A stretch of DNA of 64,000 bases from Nosocomiicoccus ampullae (GTDB lineage: Bacteria > Bacillota > Bacilli > Staphylococcales > Salinicoccaceae). Positions within the stretch are counted from its first letter, which is position 1. Each line of letters starts with the position of its first letter. Below the pieces are notes generated by a model. That model was not told where the DNA came from and did not search any database. It saw only the letters and a list, made by a program, of their open reading frames with translations. Where the stretch lies: contig NZ_CP079110.1 of assembly GCF_019357495.1 (NCBI RefSeq), forward strand, positions 124,001 through 188,000. Direction: 5' to 3'. Positions 1-8,879 of this stretch are shown here, piece by piece. The position numbers and the translations under genes were made by a program.

Positions 1-34
1 AAATCGAGAAGTGCTTTTTTAGTATTATTTATAT

Positions 35-808
35 TTAACGGTCTGGTATTATTTCATCTAGAAACTCGCCGTATTTTCCTTCATTATTTTTAGTTAATAA
101 ATGACTGTAATTATCTAAGATAGTAATATGGGTTTTCCATCCGTTTGTTCTATAAAATTCTTCTCCTTCTTTACTTGCTGTTAAAGCGTCAAAAGGATGT
201 TCTTTGCTCTCGCCTGTATCATGTTCTCCGACAATCCAATAAATAGGGAAGTCGCCTCTTATAATATTCTTTTTTGGGATACGCTCACTTATATTTTCAA
301 CTTTTGGAGAACCGCCGCCTCCAAAAAGAACAGCGCCTCCTTTTTTAATATCTATGTCTTTAAGCTTTTCAATTAGCCAATAAGATGTAATTTCGGCACC
401 ACCTGAAAAGCCGCCGATCCAAAGATAATCATTATTCGGAAGAGATTGAATTAAATCAATAAGATAATATGAATTAAGATCGCCTTCTTCCCACCATGTA
501 TTATATTGTGTTGAAGGTGTTTTAGGAACGACTAGAGTTAAGTTTTTATCTTTTGCAACTTGTTTAATTCCTTTTGGTCCTTCTAAATATTCTTTTGACT
601 CTGGATTCTCGTATTCAAAAGCACCGTCACCATGTAGCCACAGGAGTATGCCCTTAGAATTATTTGTCGGATAAATGATATATTCGCCCTGCCTTCCATT
701 AGACGAAGTAAATGTTTTGGTAGAAGGACTATTTATTTTATAAACAAAAAATATAAGTAACAGTGTTGCTATAATGACAATTAATGTCCACTTTAATTTA
801 ATATCCAA
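35..808 (-). CDS. membrane-anchored or secreted alpha/beta hydrolase (esterase-like)
   Basis: A 257-residue protein with an N-terminal hydrophobic segment (about residues 7-23) that should act as a signal anchor, followed by an alpha/beta-hydrolase fold. The oxyanion-side LWLHGDG is near residue 56, the nucleophile elbow GFSGG puts Ser at about 135, and Asp in GEHDTG (about 198) and His in NYSHLL (about 237) complete a plausible triad. The chosen start is TTG with AAGGGGATC upstream. The substrate cannot be deduced; family membership suggests an ester or peptide substrate outside the membrane. It stands alone, divergent from the ASCH gene. Confidence 0.75.
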   Translation of the reverse strand: MDIKLKWTLIVIIATLLLIFFVYKINSPSTKTFTSSNGRQGEYIIYPTNNSKGILLWLHGDGAFEYENPESKEYLEGPKGIKQVAKDKNLTLVVPKTPSTQYNTWWEEGDLNSYYLIDLIQSLPNNDYLWIGGFSGGAEITSYWLIEKLKDIDIKKGGAVLFGGGGSPKVENISERIPKKNIIRGDFPIYWIVGEHDTGESKEHPFDALTASKEGEEFYRTNGWKTHITILDNYSHLLTKNNEGKYGEFLDEIIPDR

Positions 809-929
809 TTTTAGATCCCCTTAATAAATTGTCTACTTAAATTTACATCATTGTGAATTTTTATCATAGTATATATAATCAAACTTAATTATAACGAATA
901 TTATTTCATAAGAAGAGAAGGGGTTCATC

Positions 930-1376
930 ATGAATAAAGTAAGTGAAGAATATTGGAATGATTATTGGAAAAATCAAGAAAAGCCTAAATCGGTGAGTGC
1001 ATGGCAATTTGGGGATGATCCTGACACTCTTGCACAGTTAGTGGTAGATGGTATTAAGACAGCAACTTGTTCAGCATATATTTTATATGAATTTGAAAAT
1101 GCACCTTTACCAACTACAGAGGATTACAGCATTATTTTGAACAGTGAAAATGAGCCCGTAGCAATTATCAAGACAGTTGAAGTGACTATAACCCCAATGA
1201 ATGCGGTCAGCGAAGAATTTGCGATTGCAGAAGGTGAAGGGGATAGAACTTATCAATATTGGTGGGATGAGCATGAAAAATTCTTTAAAAAAGAGCTCGG
1301 TGCTATTGGCCATGAGTTTTCAGAAGACATGCTGCTTGTTTGTGAACGATTCGAATTGATTGATATAAGGAAATAA
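930..1376 (+). CDS. ASCH domain protein
   Basis: A 148-residue soluble protein resembling the ASCH (PUA-like) family. Visible family features are the N-terminal WxFGDxPDxLAxLV segment, the GIKTATCSA strand-turn, and the C-terminal LGAIGHEFSEDMLLVCERFEL segment. ASCH proteins are thought to bind RNA or modified nucleosides, and some are amidohydrolases acting on N4-acetylcytidine. Which applies here is not visible. A clear AGAAGGGG ribosome site lies before the ATG, and the gene ends at a terminator near 1451, so it is probably monocistronic. Confidence 0.8.
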   Translation: MNKVSEEYWNDYWKNQEKPKSVSAWQFGDDPDTLAQLVVDGIKTATCSAYILYEFENAPLPTTEDYSIILNSENEPVAIIKTVEVTITPMNAVSEEFAIAEGEGDRTYQYWWDEHEKFFKKELGAIGHEFSEDMLLVCERFELIDIRK

Positions 1377-1450
1377 ATATAATTCTTTTGATTAGTACTC
1401 TGATTTATAAAATTAAATATACAAGGATATACATTTATAAAGCTTAATCA

Positions 1451-1481
1451 AGCACTTTCCATTTTAGGAGAGTGCTTTTTT
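1451..1481 (+). terminator. Rho-independent terminator after the ASCH gene
   Basis: The arms AGCACTTTCC and GGAGAGTGCT flank a 6-nt loop and are followed by a run of T. It separates the ASCH gene from the vex-like operon. Confidence 0.8.
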
Positions 1482-1566
1482 ATTTCCAAATTTTATTTTT
1501 AAATTTCATATACGTTTTATAAATGGATTGTATTATAAGTTTGTAAATGTTCGAAGGAGGTTTGTG

Positions 1567-2796
1567 ATGTTAAGAAATGCGTTTTTGTATGTTTCAAGGA
1601 AGATGAGACGAACGATGATTTTATTTTTAATTTTAGTGGTCGTTCTCTCTTGTTTATATTCTTGTTTTAATTTTTTATATACGACAAATCAATTGAAGTC
1701 GTCTCTTGAGGAGTCGTCTCGTTCTTCTCTTGTAGTATCGAAAAAAGACGGCGGGGATTTTTTAAGTACTGAGTTTGATTCTATTGATGGTGATTATGAG
1801 ATTACTTCTAAATATAAAGGACTTGCTAAACCTAAAGGGTTAAAGGTGATTGAAGGTGCTCAGACGGTGATGCGAGAGGATTTACCGAGTGAGTTTAGAA
1901 AAGTTGTCGCTTTTGAAGCGGTTGAAGATGTGAAACGTCATGAATTGTTTCAAAGTGGTGCGTTTACTATTGAAGCGGGTGAAAACCTAAATGAGAGTGA
2001 TGAGGATGGCATTTTAATTCATGAAGCTCTCGCGAAAGAAAACAACTTAAAAGTGAATGATGAAATTCAGTTAGAGATGTTTGAAACAAATAGTGAAAAG
2101 GCGCATAAGCCATATACATTTAAAATTAAAGGAATTTTCTCTGGTAAAAAGCAAGAACAATATACAGGGTTAACATCTGACTTTAGTGAAAACATGGTAT
2201 TTATGAATTATACATCGAGTCAGCGTGCGCTTGGTCTAGATGATGACCATATAGTAAATGAAATAGAAATATTCACAAAAGATCCAGCGGAGTTAAAGGA
2301 AACACTAGAAGCGTCGAGTGTATTAAGTTCAGAGTTTTATTTTGATGAAAAAAACGATCCGTTTAAAGACGTCATTGAATCTTACGGAAGTATCAATGAC
2401 ATGATTAAGTTCATGGCGTATTCGATATTAGTCGGCGGAATTTTAGTGTTATCACTTGTACTTACGTTCTTTATAAGAGAACGAATTTACGAGATTGCGA
2501 TTTTACTATCAATTGGTGTCAGTAAGTTTAAGATTATTATGCAGTTTTTAGTAGAACTTTTAATTGTATCTATACCGGCACTCGTGCTGTCGTTTATCTT
2601 TAGCTATTTTATAATTGGAAAAATAATTGAAAAACAGTTAATACAGAGTGAACTTCAAATAGAAATGACATATCAGTTATCTACACTATTCATGAGTTAC
2701 GGTCTACTCGTGATCATTATTATAGTATCAGTAACCATCGCTTCTTTAGTGATTGTCGTTAAAACACCAAAAGAACTACTATCAAAAATGAGTTAG
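1567..2796 (+). CDS. vex1: FtsX-type ABC transporter permease, Vex1-like
   Basis: A 409-residue permease with one N-terminal membrane helix (about residues 14-33), a long extracellular domain and three C-terminal helices, the MacB/FtsX permease layout. The ATG at 1567 is preferred because GAAGGAGG lies 6 nt upstream; an in-frame TTG at 1528 has no ribosome site. It is first in a run permease, ATPase, permease, response regulator, kinase. This order and the gene lengths match the Streptococcus pneumoniae vex1-vex2-vex3-vncR-vncS locus. The transported substrate is unknown; export of a peptide or antimicrobial is the usual suggestion for this class. Confidence 0.8.
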   Translation: MLRNAFLYVSRKMRRTMILFLILVVVLSCLYSCFNFLYTTNQLKSSLEESSRSSLVVSKKDGGDFLSTEFDSIDGDYEITSKYKGLAKPKGLKVIEGAQTVMREDLPSEFRKVVAFEAVEDVKRHELFQSGAFTIEAGENLNESDEDGILIHEALAKENNLKVNDEIQLEMFETNSEKAHKPYTFKIKGIFSGKKQEQYTGLTSDFSENMVFMNYTSSQRALGLDDDHIVNEIEIFTKDPAELKETLEASSVLSSEFYFDEKNDPFKDVIESYGSINDMIKFMAYSILVGGILVLSLVLTFFIRERIYEIAILLSIGVSKFKIIMQFLVELLIVSIPALVLSFIFSYFIIGKIIEKQLIQSELQIEMTYQLSTLFMSYGLLVIIIIVSVTIASLVIVVKTPKELLSKMS

Positions 2797-2805
2797 GAGA
2801 ATATT

Positions 2806-3456
2806 ATGAGCATTTTAGAAATAAAAAACATATCGTATCAATATAAAAGCAGTAAAGGTAAAGTGTTATCGAATGTTAATGAAACATTTAAAAAAGGTAA
2901 ATTTTACGCAATTGTTGGGAGATCTGGATCTGGTAAGTCGACGTTACTTTCACTCCTTGCAGGGTTAGATGAACCGACAAGTGGCCAAATATTATTTGAC
3001 AGTAAAGATATTAAAAATGCTGGCTACACAAAGCATAGAAAAGATCATATATCGTTAGTATTTCAAAATTATAATTTAATCGATTATTTATCTCCACTAG
3101 AAAATATTCGTTTAGTAAAGAAAGAAGCGTCATCAGACATACTATTAGCGCTAGGTCTTAGTCCAAATGAAGTGAAAAGAAACGTTTTAAAACTTTCAGG
3201 CGGACAACAACAACGTGTAGCGATTGCGCGTGCATTAGTATCGAAAGCTCCGATTATATTAGCAGATGAACCCACTGGAAACTTAGATGACAATACAGCA
3301 GCGGATATTATCGAAGTACTGAAAGAACTCGCAATTGAAAGAGATAAGTGTGTCATCGTTGTCACACATAGTGCGTCAGTCGCAAAAGCAGCAGATGTCG
3401 TATTAGAACTGAAACAAAAAACGCTGAAACGTGTCGATAGGGAGGCAGTAAAATGA
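2806..3456 (+). CDS. vex2: ABC transporter ATPase, Vex2-like
   Basis: A 216-residue ATP-binding subunit of the MacB/LolD type. The Walker A motif GRSGSGKST is at residues 38-46, the signature LSGGQ at 130-134, and the Walker B region [12 protein letters not shown] at about 150-161, followed by the H-loop VVTHSASVA. It should power the two FtsX-type permeases on either side. It starts 9 nt after the first permease behind TAGGAG, and its stop overlaps the start of the next permease (ATG at 3453), so the three are translationally linked. Confidence 0.9.
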   Translation: MSILEIKNISYQYKSSKGKVLSNVNETFKKGKFYAIVGRSGSGKSTLLSLLAGLDEPTSGQILFDSKDIKNAGYTKHRKDHISLVFQNYNLIDYLSPLENIRLVKKEASSDILLALGLSPNEVKRNVLKLSGGQQQRVAIARALVSKAPIILADEPTGNLDDNTAADIIEVLKELAIERDKCVIVVTHSASVAKAADVVLELKQKTLKRVDREAVK

Positions 3457-4829
3457 TAAAAAATGCCTTTCATTACGTGACGAGAAAGAAATTAAAAAGC
3501 TTAATTATAATGAGTGTCATTTTAATTATGACAACACTTTCGCTCATCGGTTTATCAATAAAAAACGCAACAGAAAAAGCATCTGAAGAGACATTCGGAA
3601 ATGTCATGAACAGTTTCATCATGGAAATTAATCGACAAGTAAATCCAGGTACGCCGAGAGGTGGCGGAAATATTAAAGGTGAAGATATTAATAAAATATC
3701 AGAAGTGAAAAGTATCGATCACTACGTTAAAAGAATTAACAGTGTCGCAGACTTAGCGGATTATGATATTATCGAAACGCCTGAAACAGCAGTCGATCCG
3801 TCGAGTGACCGTGCGAAGTATTTTAAGCGTACTGTTATGTTAACAGGGGTGAATGACTCTTCTAAAGAAACAAAATTTGTATCTGAAAGTTATCAGCTTG
3901 TTGAAGGAGAACACCTTAAAGATGGCGATACAAACAAAGTCCTACTTCATAAAGAACTCGCTGAAAAGAACAAGCTTAATGTTGGAGATACAATAACTAT
4001 TAAATCAAACATCTATGATGCGGATAACGAAAAAGAGGCAGATGAAACGGTAGAAGCGGAAATCATCGGATTATTTGATGGAGATAATAATGGACCTGTA
4101 ACGGCACCACAAGAATTATATCAAAATACGATTATTACTGACCTCAATACAGCGGCTAAAGTATATGGGAACACTGAAGATACAGCAGTATACCAAGACG
4201 CGACGTTTTTTGTTAAAGGAAATACAAGTTTAGAGTCCGTCATTAAAGATCTTGAAAAACTCGATATTAACTGGAGTATGTATAGTTTAGTTAAGAGTAC
4301 ATCGAACTTCCCAGCACTCGAACAATCAATTAAAAGTATTAGCAGCATTGCGAACACGTTATTTATCGGTTCACTTATATTTGCAGGTATAATTGTATCG
4401 TTACTATTATTCTTATGGATGAATGCCAGAAGAAAAGAAATTGCGATATTATTATCATTAGGGATTTCTAAAGGCAAGATATTAATGCAACTCGTATTTG
4501 AAGTAATTTTTATTGCGATACCTGCGTTTATTTTATCGCCAATTATCGCAAAATATACAGCTGAAATATTTGGTGAGAAGATCTTAAGTAAAGTATCTGA
4601 CGATATTCAAAAACAAATCGAGTCACAGTCATCATCAAGTCAGTTAGGTGGCGGCGCAGAAGTCGATGGATTTAATAGAACGTTAACACATTTAGATGTT
4701 ACTATATTACCTGAATCAATCGTTTACGTCGTAATCTTTATGTCTATCGTCTTACTCGTTTCAGTTATTATCGCATCAATTCGTATTCTTAAAAAGAATC
4801 CGAAAGAGTTACTGATAGACACGAAATAA
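3453..4829 (+). CDS. vex3: FtsX-type ABC transporter permease, Vex3-like
   Basis: A 458-residue permease with one N-terminal helix (about 13-35), a large extracellular domain and three C-terminal helices. Several extracellular segments, such as [33 protein letters not shown] and [10 protein letters not shown], agree with my memory of pneumococcal Vex3, which is also about 459 residues. This is the strongest single reason for the vex assignment. The start overlaps the ATPase stop by 4 nt, with GGGAGG upstream. The Ser-rich patch [12 protein letters not shown] lies in a loop between C-terminal helices. Confidence 0.85.
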   Translation: MIKNAFHYVTRKKLKSLIIMSVILIMTTLSLIGLSIKNATEKASEETFGNVMNSFIMEINRQVNPGTPRGGGNIKGEDINKISEVKSIDHYVKRINSVADLADYDIIETPETAVDPSSDRAKYFKRTVMLTGVNDSSKETKFVSESYQLVEGEHLKDGDTNKVLLHKELAEKNKLNVGDTITIKSNIYDADNEKEADETVEAEIIGLFDGDNNGPVTAPQELYQNTIITDLNTAAKVYGNTEDTAVYQDATFFVKGNTSLESVIKDLEKLDINWSMYSLVKSTSNFPALEQSIKSISSIANTLFIGSLIFAGIIVSLLLFLWMNARRKEIAILLSLGISKGKILMQLVFEVIFIAIPAFILSPIIAKYTAEIFGEKILSKVSDDIQKQIESQSSSSQLGGGAEVDGFNRTLTHLDVTILPESIVYVVIFMSIVLLVSVIIASIRILKKNPKELLIDTK

Positions 4830-4858
4830 GAAAATATAATTATAGGTAAGGAGAATAT

Positions 4859-5512
4859 ATGAAAATACTCATTGTTGAAGATGATCAAATAATTCGAGAA
4901 GGTATTATAGAGTATCTATCGGAGTTTGGTTATACAGTTATAGGCGCAGAAGACGGAGAAGCGGCGTTAAATCTATTTAATCGTGATATAAATCTCGTTA
5001 TTTTAGACATTCAACTTCCTAAAATTAACGGATTAGAAGTGTTAAAAGAGATTAGAAAAAAGAGTACGTTACCAGTACTTATGCTCACTGCATTTAACGA
5101 TGAAGCGTATAAAATAGATGCCTTTACACATTTTGCAGATGGCTATATAGAAAAACCATTCTCCTTACCTGTATTAAAAGTAAGAGTTGATGCGCTCATT
5201 AAAAAACATTATAACAACGTTGAAACGTTTAAATATCGTGATACTGAAGTGAATTTCACAAGTTACACAGCAACAGTGAACGGCGCGCTTGTCGACGTGA
5301 ATCCGAAAGAATTAGAGATATTAAAGTATTTACTTATCAATGAAGGTAATGCCTTAACTCGGTCGCAAATATTAGACAACGTATGGAAAGATACTGACGA
5401 CGCACCATATGACCGCGTGATTGATGTGTATATTAAAGAGTTAAGAAAGAAATTACAGCTCGACTGTATTCAGACGATACGTAATGTTGGTTATAGACTG
5501 GAGAGACAATAA
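4859..5512 (+). CDS. vncR: OmpR-family response regulator, VncR-like
   Basis: A 217-residue response regulator. The receiver domain occupies about residues 1-115, with acidic residues EDD at 7-9, the phosphoacceptor Asp at about 50 in VILDIQLP, and Lys in YIEKPF near 100. A winged-helix DNA-binding domain follows (ending DVYIKELRKKL and IRNVGYRLE). It lies 29 nt after the vex3-like permease behind AAGGAG and probably reads the paired kinase downstream to control this operon. Its target sites were not identified. Confidence 0.9.
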   Translation: MKILIVEDDQIIREGIIEYLSEFGYTVIGAEDGEAALNLFNRDINLVILDIQLPKINGLEVLKEIRKKSTLPVLMLTAFNDEAYKIDAFTHFADGYIEKPFSLPVLKVRVDALIKKHYNNVETFKYRDTEVNFTSYTATVNGALVDVNPKELEILKYLLINEGNALTRSQILDNVWKDTDDAPYDRVIDVYIKELRKKLQLDCIQTIRNVGYRLERQ

Positions 5513-5516
5513 TCAT

Positions 5517-6827
5517 ATGAAGATATTCCCTAAGATGTTTATACAAATCTTTTCAGTCCTATTAGTGATTACGTTACTCATTCATCTATTTGTCTTTTTA
5601 ATATTTCCAAAGCCATATTTAGAAAATAGAAAAGATGAAATTCATGCTAAAGCAGATGAAATATCTGCGAATTTAAATGGACAGTCACTCAATTACATAG
5701 AAGAATCATTAAATTTTTACTCTAAAAATAGTGAAGTGAAAGTGTCTTTAAACAAGCAAAATAATAAAAACGCAGTACCTATTAACGAAGATATTGGAAT
5801 CGATCCAACGAGTAATTCTAACTCTTTAATTATTGAAGAGCGAACAATCACTTTAAATAGTGGAGAGGATATCGACGTACAGTTCATGTCGACAACAGAC
5901 ATGCAAAAAGACGCAAGAGATTTAAGTTTTAAATTTCTGCCGTATTCTTTACTATTATCGTTACTTGTTTCAGTCATCATTGCACTCGTTTACGCTAAAT
6001 TTATTAAAAATAATATAGAAGAAATAAAATCAGTCACTGACGACATGATGATGCTCGATAAAAATGCATCATTAACCGTTACATCTAACGATGAAATTGG
6101 AGATTTAAAGTCGCAAATTAACGAGTTATACTTTACGTTATTAGAATCTATTGACGATCTTGAAATTAAAAATAAAGAAATTTTAAAGTTAGAAGCGTTA
6201 AAGTATGATTTTTACAGAGGCGCATCTCACGAGTTAAAAACACCACTTGCAAGTCTAAAAATTATACTTGAAAACATGCAATATAATATTGGAAAATATA
6301 AAGATAGAGATAAGTATATTAAGAACTGTATAGAAATTACAGACGAACTTTCACAAAATATATCACAAATTTTATCATTATCATCTATTGATCATTTAAA
6401 AGAAGATGAAGCGGATATTACAATAAACGACGTATTACAAGACATTATAGAAAAATACCGTGTCATATCAAAGCAAAAAAACATCACGATTCACAATAAA
6501 TTATTAGATGAAAAAATATATATCGGAGATCAAGCGTTAAAAATTATTCTGTCAAACTTAATGAGCAACGCGGTCAAATATACGGATGATTACGGAGAAA
6601 TTAATATCGGTGTCGATAATGATTGGTTTTACATCGAAAATACTTATGAAAAAATAGAAGAATTAGACACTGCTGAGATATTTGATGTGAAATTTGATTT
6701 AAACAAACAAACGAGTAACGGTCTCGGATTATATATCGTCAGTAGTCTTTTAGATAATTACAATAAGCAATATAGAATTCAAAAGAATAATAAAAGATTT
6801 ATTTTTAAAATTTATATTAATAGATAA
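5517..6827 (+). CDS. vncS: sensor histidine kinase, VncS-like
   Basis: A 436-residue kinase with two membrane helices (about residues 8-29 and 142-164) bracketing an extracellular sensor of roughly 110 residues, then a HAMP-like linker. The HisKA box is SHELKTPLASLK with the phosphorylated His at about 238, followed by a HATPase domain with the N-box NLMSNAVKYTDD and G-box NGLGLYIVSSLL. The ATG at 5517 has GGAGAG 11 nt upstream, just past the regulator stop. The sizeable sensor domain argues against the intramembrane-sensing BceS type and fits VncS. Confidence 0.88.
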   Translation: MKIFPKMFIQIFSVLLVITLLIHLFVFLIFPKPYLENRKDEIHAKADEISANLNGQSLNYIEESLNFYSKNSEVKVSLNKQNNKNAVPINEDIGIDPTSNSNSLIIEERTITLNSGEDIDVQFMSTTDMQKDARDLSFKFLPYSLLLSLLVSVIIALVYAKFIKNNIEEIKSVTDDMMMLDKNASLTVTSNDEIGDLKSQINELYFTLLESIDDLEIKNKEILKLEALKYDFYRGASHELKTPLASLKIILENMQYNIGKYKDRDKYIKNCIEITDELSQNISQILSLSSIDHLKEDEADITINDVLQDIIEKYRVISKQKNITIHNKLLDEKIYIGDQALKIILSNLMSNAVKYTDDYGEINIGVDNDWFYIENTYEKIEELDTAEIFDVKFDLNKQTSNGLGLYIVSSLLDNYNKQYRIQKNNKRFIFKIYINR

Positions 6828-6834
6828 TAGTATG

Positions 6835-6871
6835 AAATCATTCCTAAAATAAATTTAGGAGTGATTTTTTT
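6835..6871 (+). terminator. Rho-independent terminator after the vex-vnc operon
   Basis: Arms AAATCATTCCTAAA and TTTAGGAGTGATTT with a short loop, followed by seven T residues. Confidence 0.85.
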
Positions 6872-6898
6872 ATGATTTAAATGAAAATATTTTCGTAA

Positions 6899-6941
6899 TG
6901 AAAACGCTATCTTTAACATGGATTTTTAGATATACTATAAA
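6899..6941 (+). promoter_or_regulatory. cstA promoter with CcpA cre site
   Basis: TGAAAACGCTATCT at 6899-6912 fits the cre consensus TGWAARCGYTWWCW at every position. It lies directly against a sigma-A-type promoter: -35 TTAACA at 6913-6918 and -10 TATAAA at 6936-6941, with a 17-nt spacer. Carbon catabolite control of a carbon-starvation gene is biologically expected. Site and promoter are seen in the sequence; binding by CcpA is inferred. Confidence 0.7.
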
Positions 6942-6970
6942 TATAAAATGTCAGAAAGGGAGATGGACTT

Positions 6971-8431
6971 ATGATTACATTTATAGTAAGTATTATTCTA
7001 TTAATCATTGGGTACTTTACATATGGTAAATACGTTGAACGCGTGTTTATGCCTAAAGATCGTCCGACACCTGCATATACGCATAGTGACGGTGTGGATT
7101 ATGTACCAATGAATACAAGAAAGAATTCTCTCATACAGTTACTAAATATTGCAGGAGTAGGTCCTATTTTCGGACCAATTATGGGAGCGCTTTACGGACC
7201 GGTAGCATTCATTTGGATTGTACTTGGTGCAATATTTGCTGGAGGTGTGCATGACTATTTAACAGGTATGATTTCTATTCGTAACCGTGGTGCGCATTTA
7301 CCAGAACTTGCAGGTAAATTTTTAGGGAATACCATGAAACACGTGGTGAACGCATTTTCAATATTATTATTAGTACTCGTTGGTACAGTATTTGTATCTG
7401 CACCTGCAGATTTACTTTATAACTTAATGGATGGAAAAATTGCGTTAACAATTATTTTAGTATTTATCTTTGCGTACTATATTTTAGCGACGTTATTACC
7501 GATTGATAAAATCATCGGTCGTTTCTACCCAATTTTCGGTTTATTACTCGTTATTAGTGCGATTGGTATTGGTGGAGGATTAATTATAAAAGGGGCACCA
7601 ATTCCAGAGATTACACTACAAAATTTACATCCAGAAAATCTTCCGATTTTCCCGTTACTATTTTTAACGATTTCGTGTGGTGCATTATCTGGATTCCATG
7701 CAACACAATCACCAATTATCTCTCGTACGACTGAAAAAGAGGGGCAAGGTCGTAAAATTTTCTACGGCATGATGATTGCTGAAGGTATTATCGCTATGAT
7801 TTGGGCAGCGGCTGGTATGAGCTTATTCTCAGGTGAAAATTTAAATGAACTACTCGCTACAGGAGGACCGGCAGTTGTTGTAAGTGAGGTTGCAACAACA
7901 ATGCTAGGCGCAGTTGGAGGGACACTCGCAATTTTAGGAGTTATTATTTTACCAATCACATCTGGAGACACTGCATTCCGAGGTGCCCGTATGATTATTG
8001 CAGACTATTTTAAAATTGGACAATCTAAAGTGAGTAAACGTTTAATGATCGCGTTACCTATGTTTATTATTTCAATTGCATTAACGCAAATTGACTTTAA
8101 TATTTTATGGCGCTACTTCTCATGGGCAAACCAATCAACAGCAGTAATTGCATTATACGTTGGAGCAATGTATTTATTTATCAGTAAGAAAAACTACTGG
8201 ATTTCACTCATTCCAGGAATATTTATGTTAATGGCAACAACGACTTACATTTTAAACGCAAAAATTGGGTTTAACTTGCCGATGAACATTTCGTACATTG
8301 GTGCAGCAATAATAACCGTGATTCTAACAGCAGCATTTTTCGTTGCAGCAAAACGAGCAAGAGAAGAAGAAATTCCATTAGAAGAGGATATATCAAATTA
8401 TAAAAGAGCATATCCAGCAACTGAATTATAA
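6971..8431 (+). CDS. cstA: CstA-family peptide/pyruvate transporter
   Basis: A 486-residue membrane protein with many hydrophobic helices. Typical CstA segments are visible: LLNIAGVGPIFGPIMGALYG at about 55-75, GGVHDYLTGMISIRNRG near 95, CGALSGFHATQSPI near 240 and ITSGDTAFRGARMI near 330. It is the short form found in Firmicutes, compared with about 700 residues in Escherichia coli. The family is linked to uptake of peptides or pyruvate during carbon starvation. A GGGAG site precedes the ATG. The upstream cre site suggests repression on good carbon sources. Confidence 0.9.
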   Translation: MITFIVSIILLIIGYFTYGKYVERVFMPKDRPTPAYTHSDGVDYVPMNTRKNSLIQLLNIAGVGPIFGPIMGALYGPVAFIWIVLGAIFAGGVHDYLTGMISIRNRGAHLPELAGKFLGNTMKHVVNAFSILLLVLVGTVFVSAPADLLYNLMDGKIALTIILVFIFAYYILATLLPIDKIIGRFYPIFGLLLVISAIGIGGGLIIKGAPIPEITLQNLHPENLPIFPLLFLTISCGALSGFHATQSPIISRTTEKEGQGRKIFYGMMIAEGIIAMIWAAAGMSLFSGENLNELLATGGPAVVVSEVATTMLGAVGGTLAILGVIILPITSGDTAFRGARMIIADYFKIGQSKVSKRLMIALPMFIISIALTQIDFNILWRYFSWANQSTAVIALYVGAMYLFISKKNYWISLIPGIFMLMATTTYILNAKIGFNLPMNISYIGAAIITVILTAAFFVAAKRAREEEIPLEEDISNYKRAYPATEL

Positions 8432-8456
8432 TTTTCAGATTATTTTAAAAAATCTG

Positions 8457-8773
8457 TTGATTTTATTTTCTAGTGTGTGCTATAGTTATTCACAACAATA
8501 AATTAAAGCTGTTGATGAGGAAAGTAGAAATAATGAATACAGTACAGAGAGTCTTTGGTTGGTGAGAAAGGACACGTTGAAGTTATTTTGAAAATGGCCT
8601 CTAAAGTATTAATTCGAGCGTATGTTAGAGTTAATCGGTTGCCTCCGTTATAAGGGCAGGGTATAAGTTTTGCACTGTACTTGTCGAGGTGTATTTCGCG
8701 AGAAATACATAAATAAAGGTGGTAACACGTATATAACGTCCTTTGAATTTGGTAATTCAAAGGGCGTTTTTTT
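8457..8773 (+). promoter_or_regulatory. T-box leader (methionine-type) with its promoter
   Basis: A promoter with -35 TTGATT (8457-8462), an 18-nt spacer and an extended -10 TGCTATAGT (8478-8486) feeds a leader of about 280 nt. The T-box sequence AAGGTGGTAACACG is at 8716-8729. It is followed by a terminator with arms ending in CCTTTGAATT and AATTCAAAGG (about 8736-8768) and seven T. The AAAGG of the T-box can pair with CCTTT of the terminator 5-prime arm to form the antiterminator. The likely specifier is ATG at 8594-8596 in the context GAAAATGGCC, which fits uncharged tRNA-Met and the methionine-synthesis gene downstream. Confidence 0.85.
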
Positions 8774-8879
8774 ATTTCAATAGCTTTTAAAGTGGGGCGA
8801 TGATAATCGAAGTTGACATGATGGTGAAGGTTATTCGTTACTAAGGTTTTTCGTAAAAAATTAGAGGGGATGTTTTTAT

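Noticed and set aside
1523-1546. Pep27-like peptide before the vex1-like gene
   Set aside because: The only ATG frame there is seven codons long and has no ribosome site.
8493-8773. S-box (SAM) riboswitch before the MetE-like gene
   Set aside because: The sequence shows a T-box core AAGGTGGTAACACG with antiterminator pairing; SAM-I aptamer motifs are absent.
8800-8844. 14-codon leader peptide with three Met codons between the T-box and the MetE-like gene
   Set aside because: The GTGGGG stretch is only 2 nt from its ATG, and a T-box already explains methionine control; probably chance.
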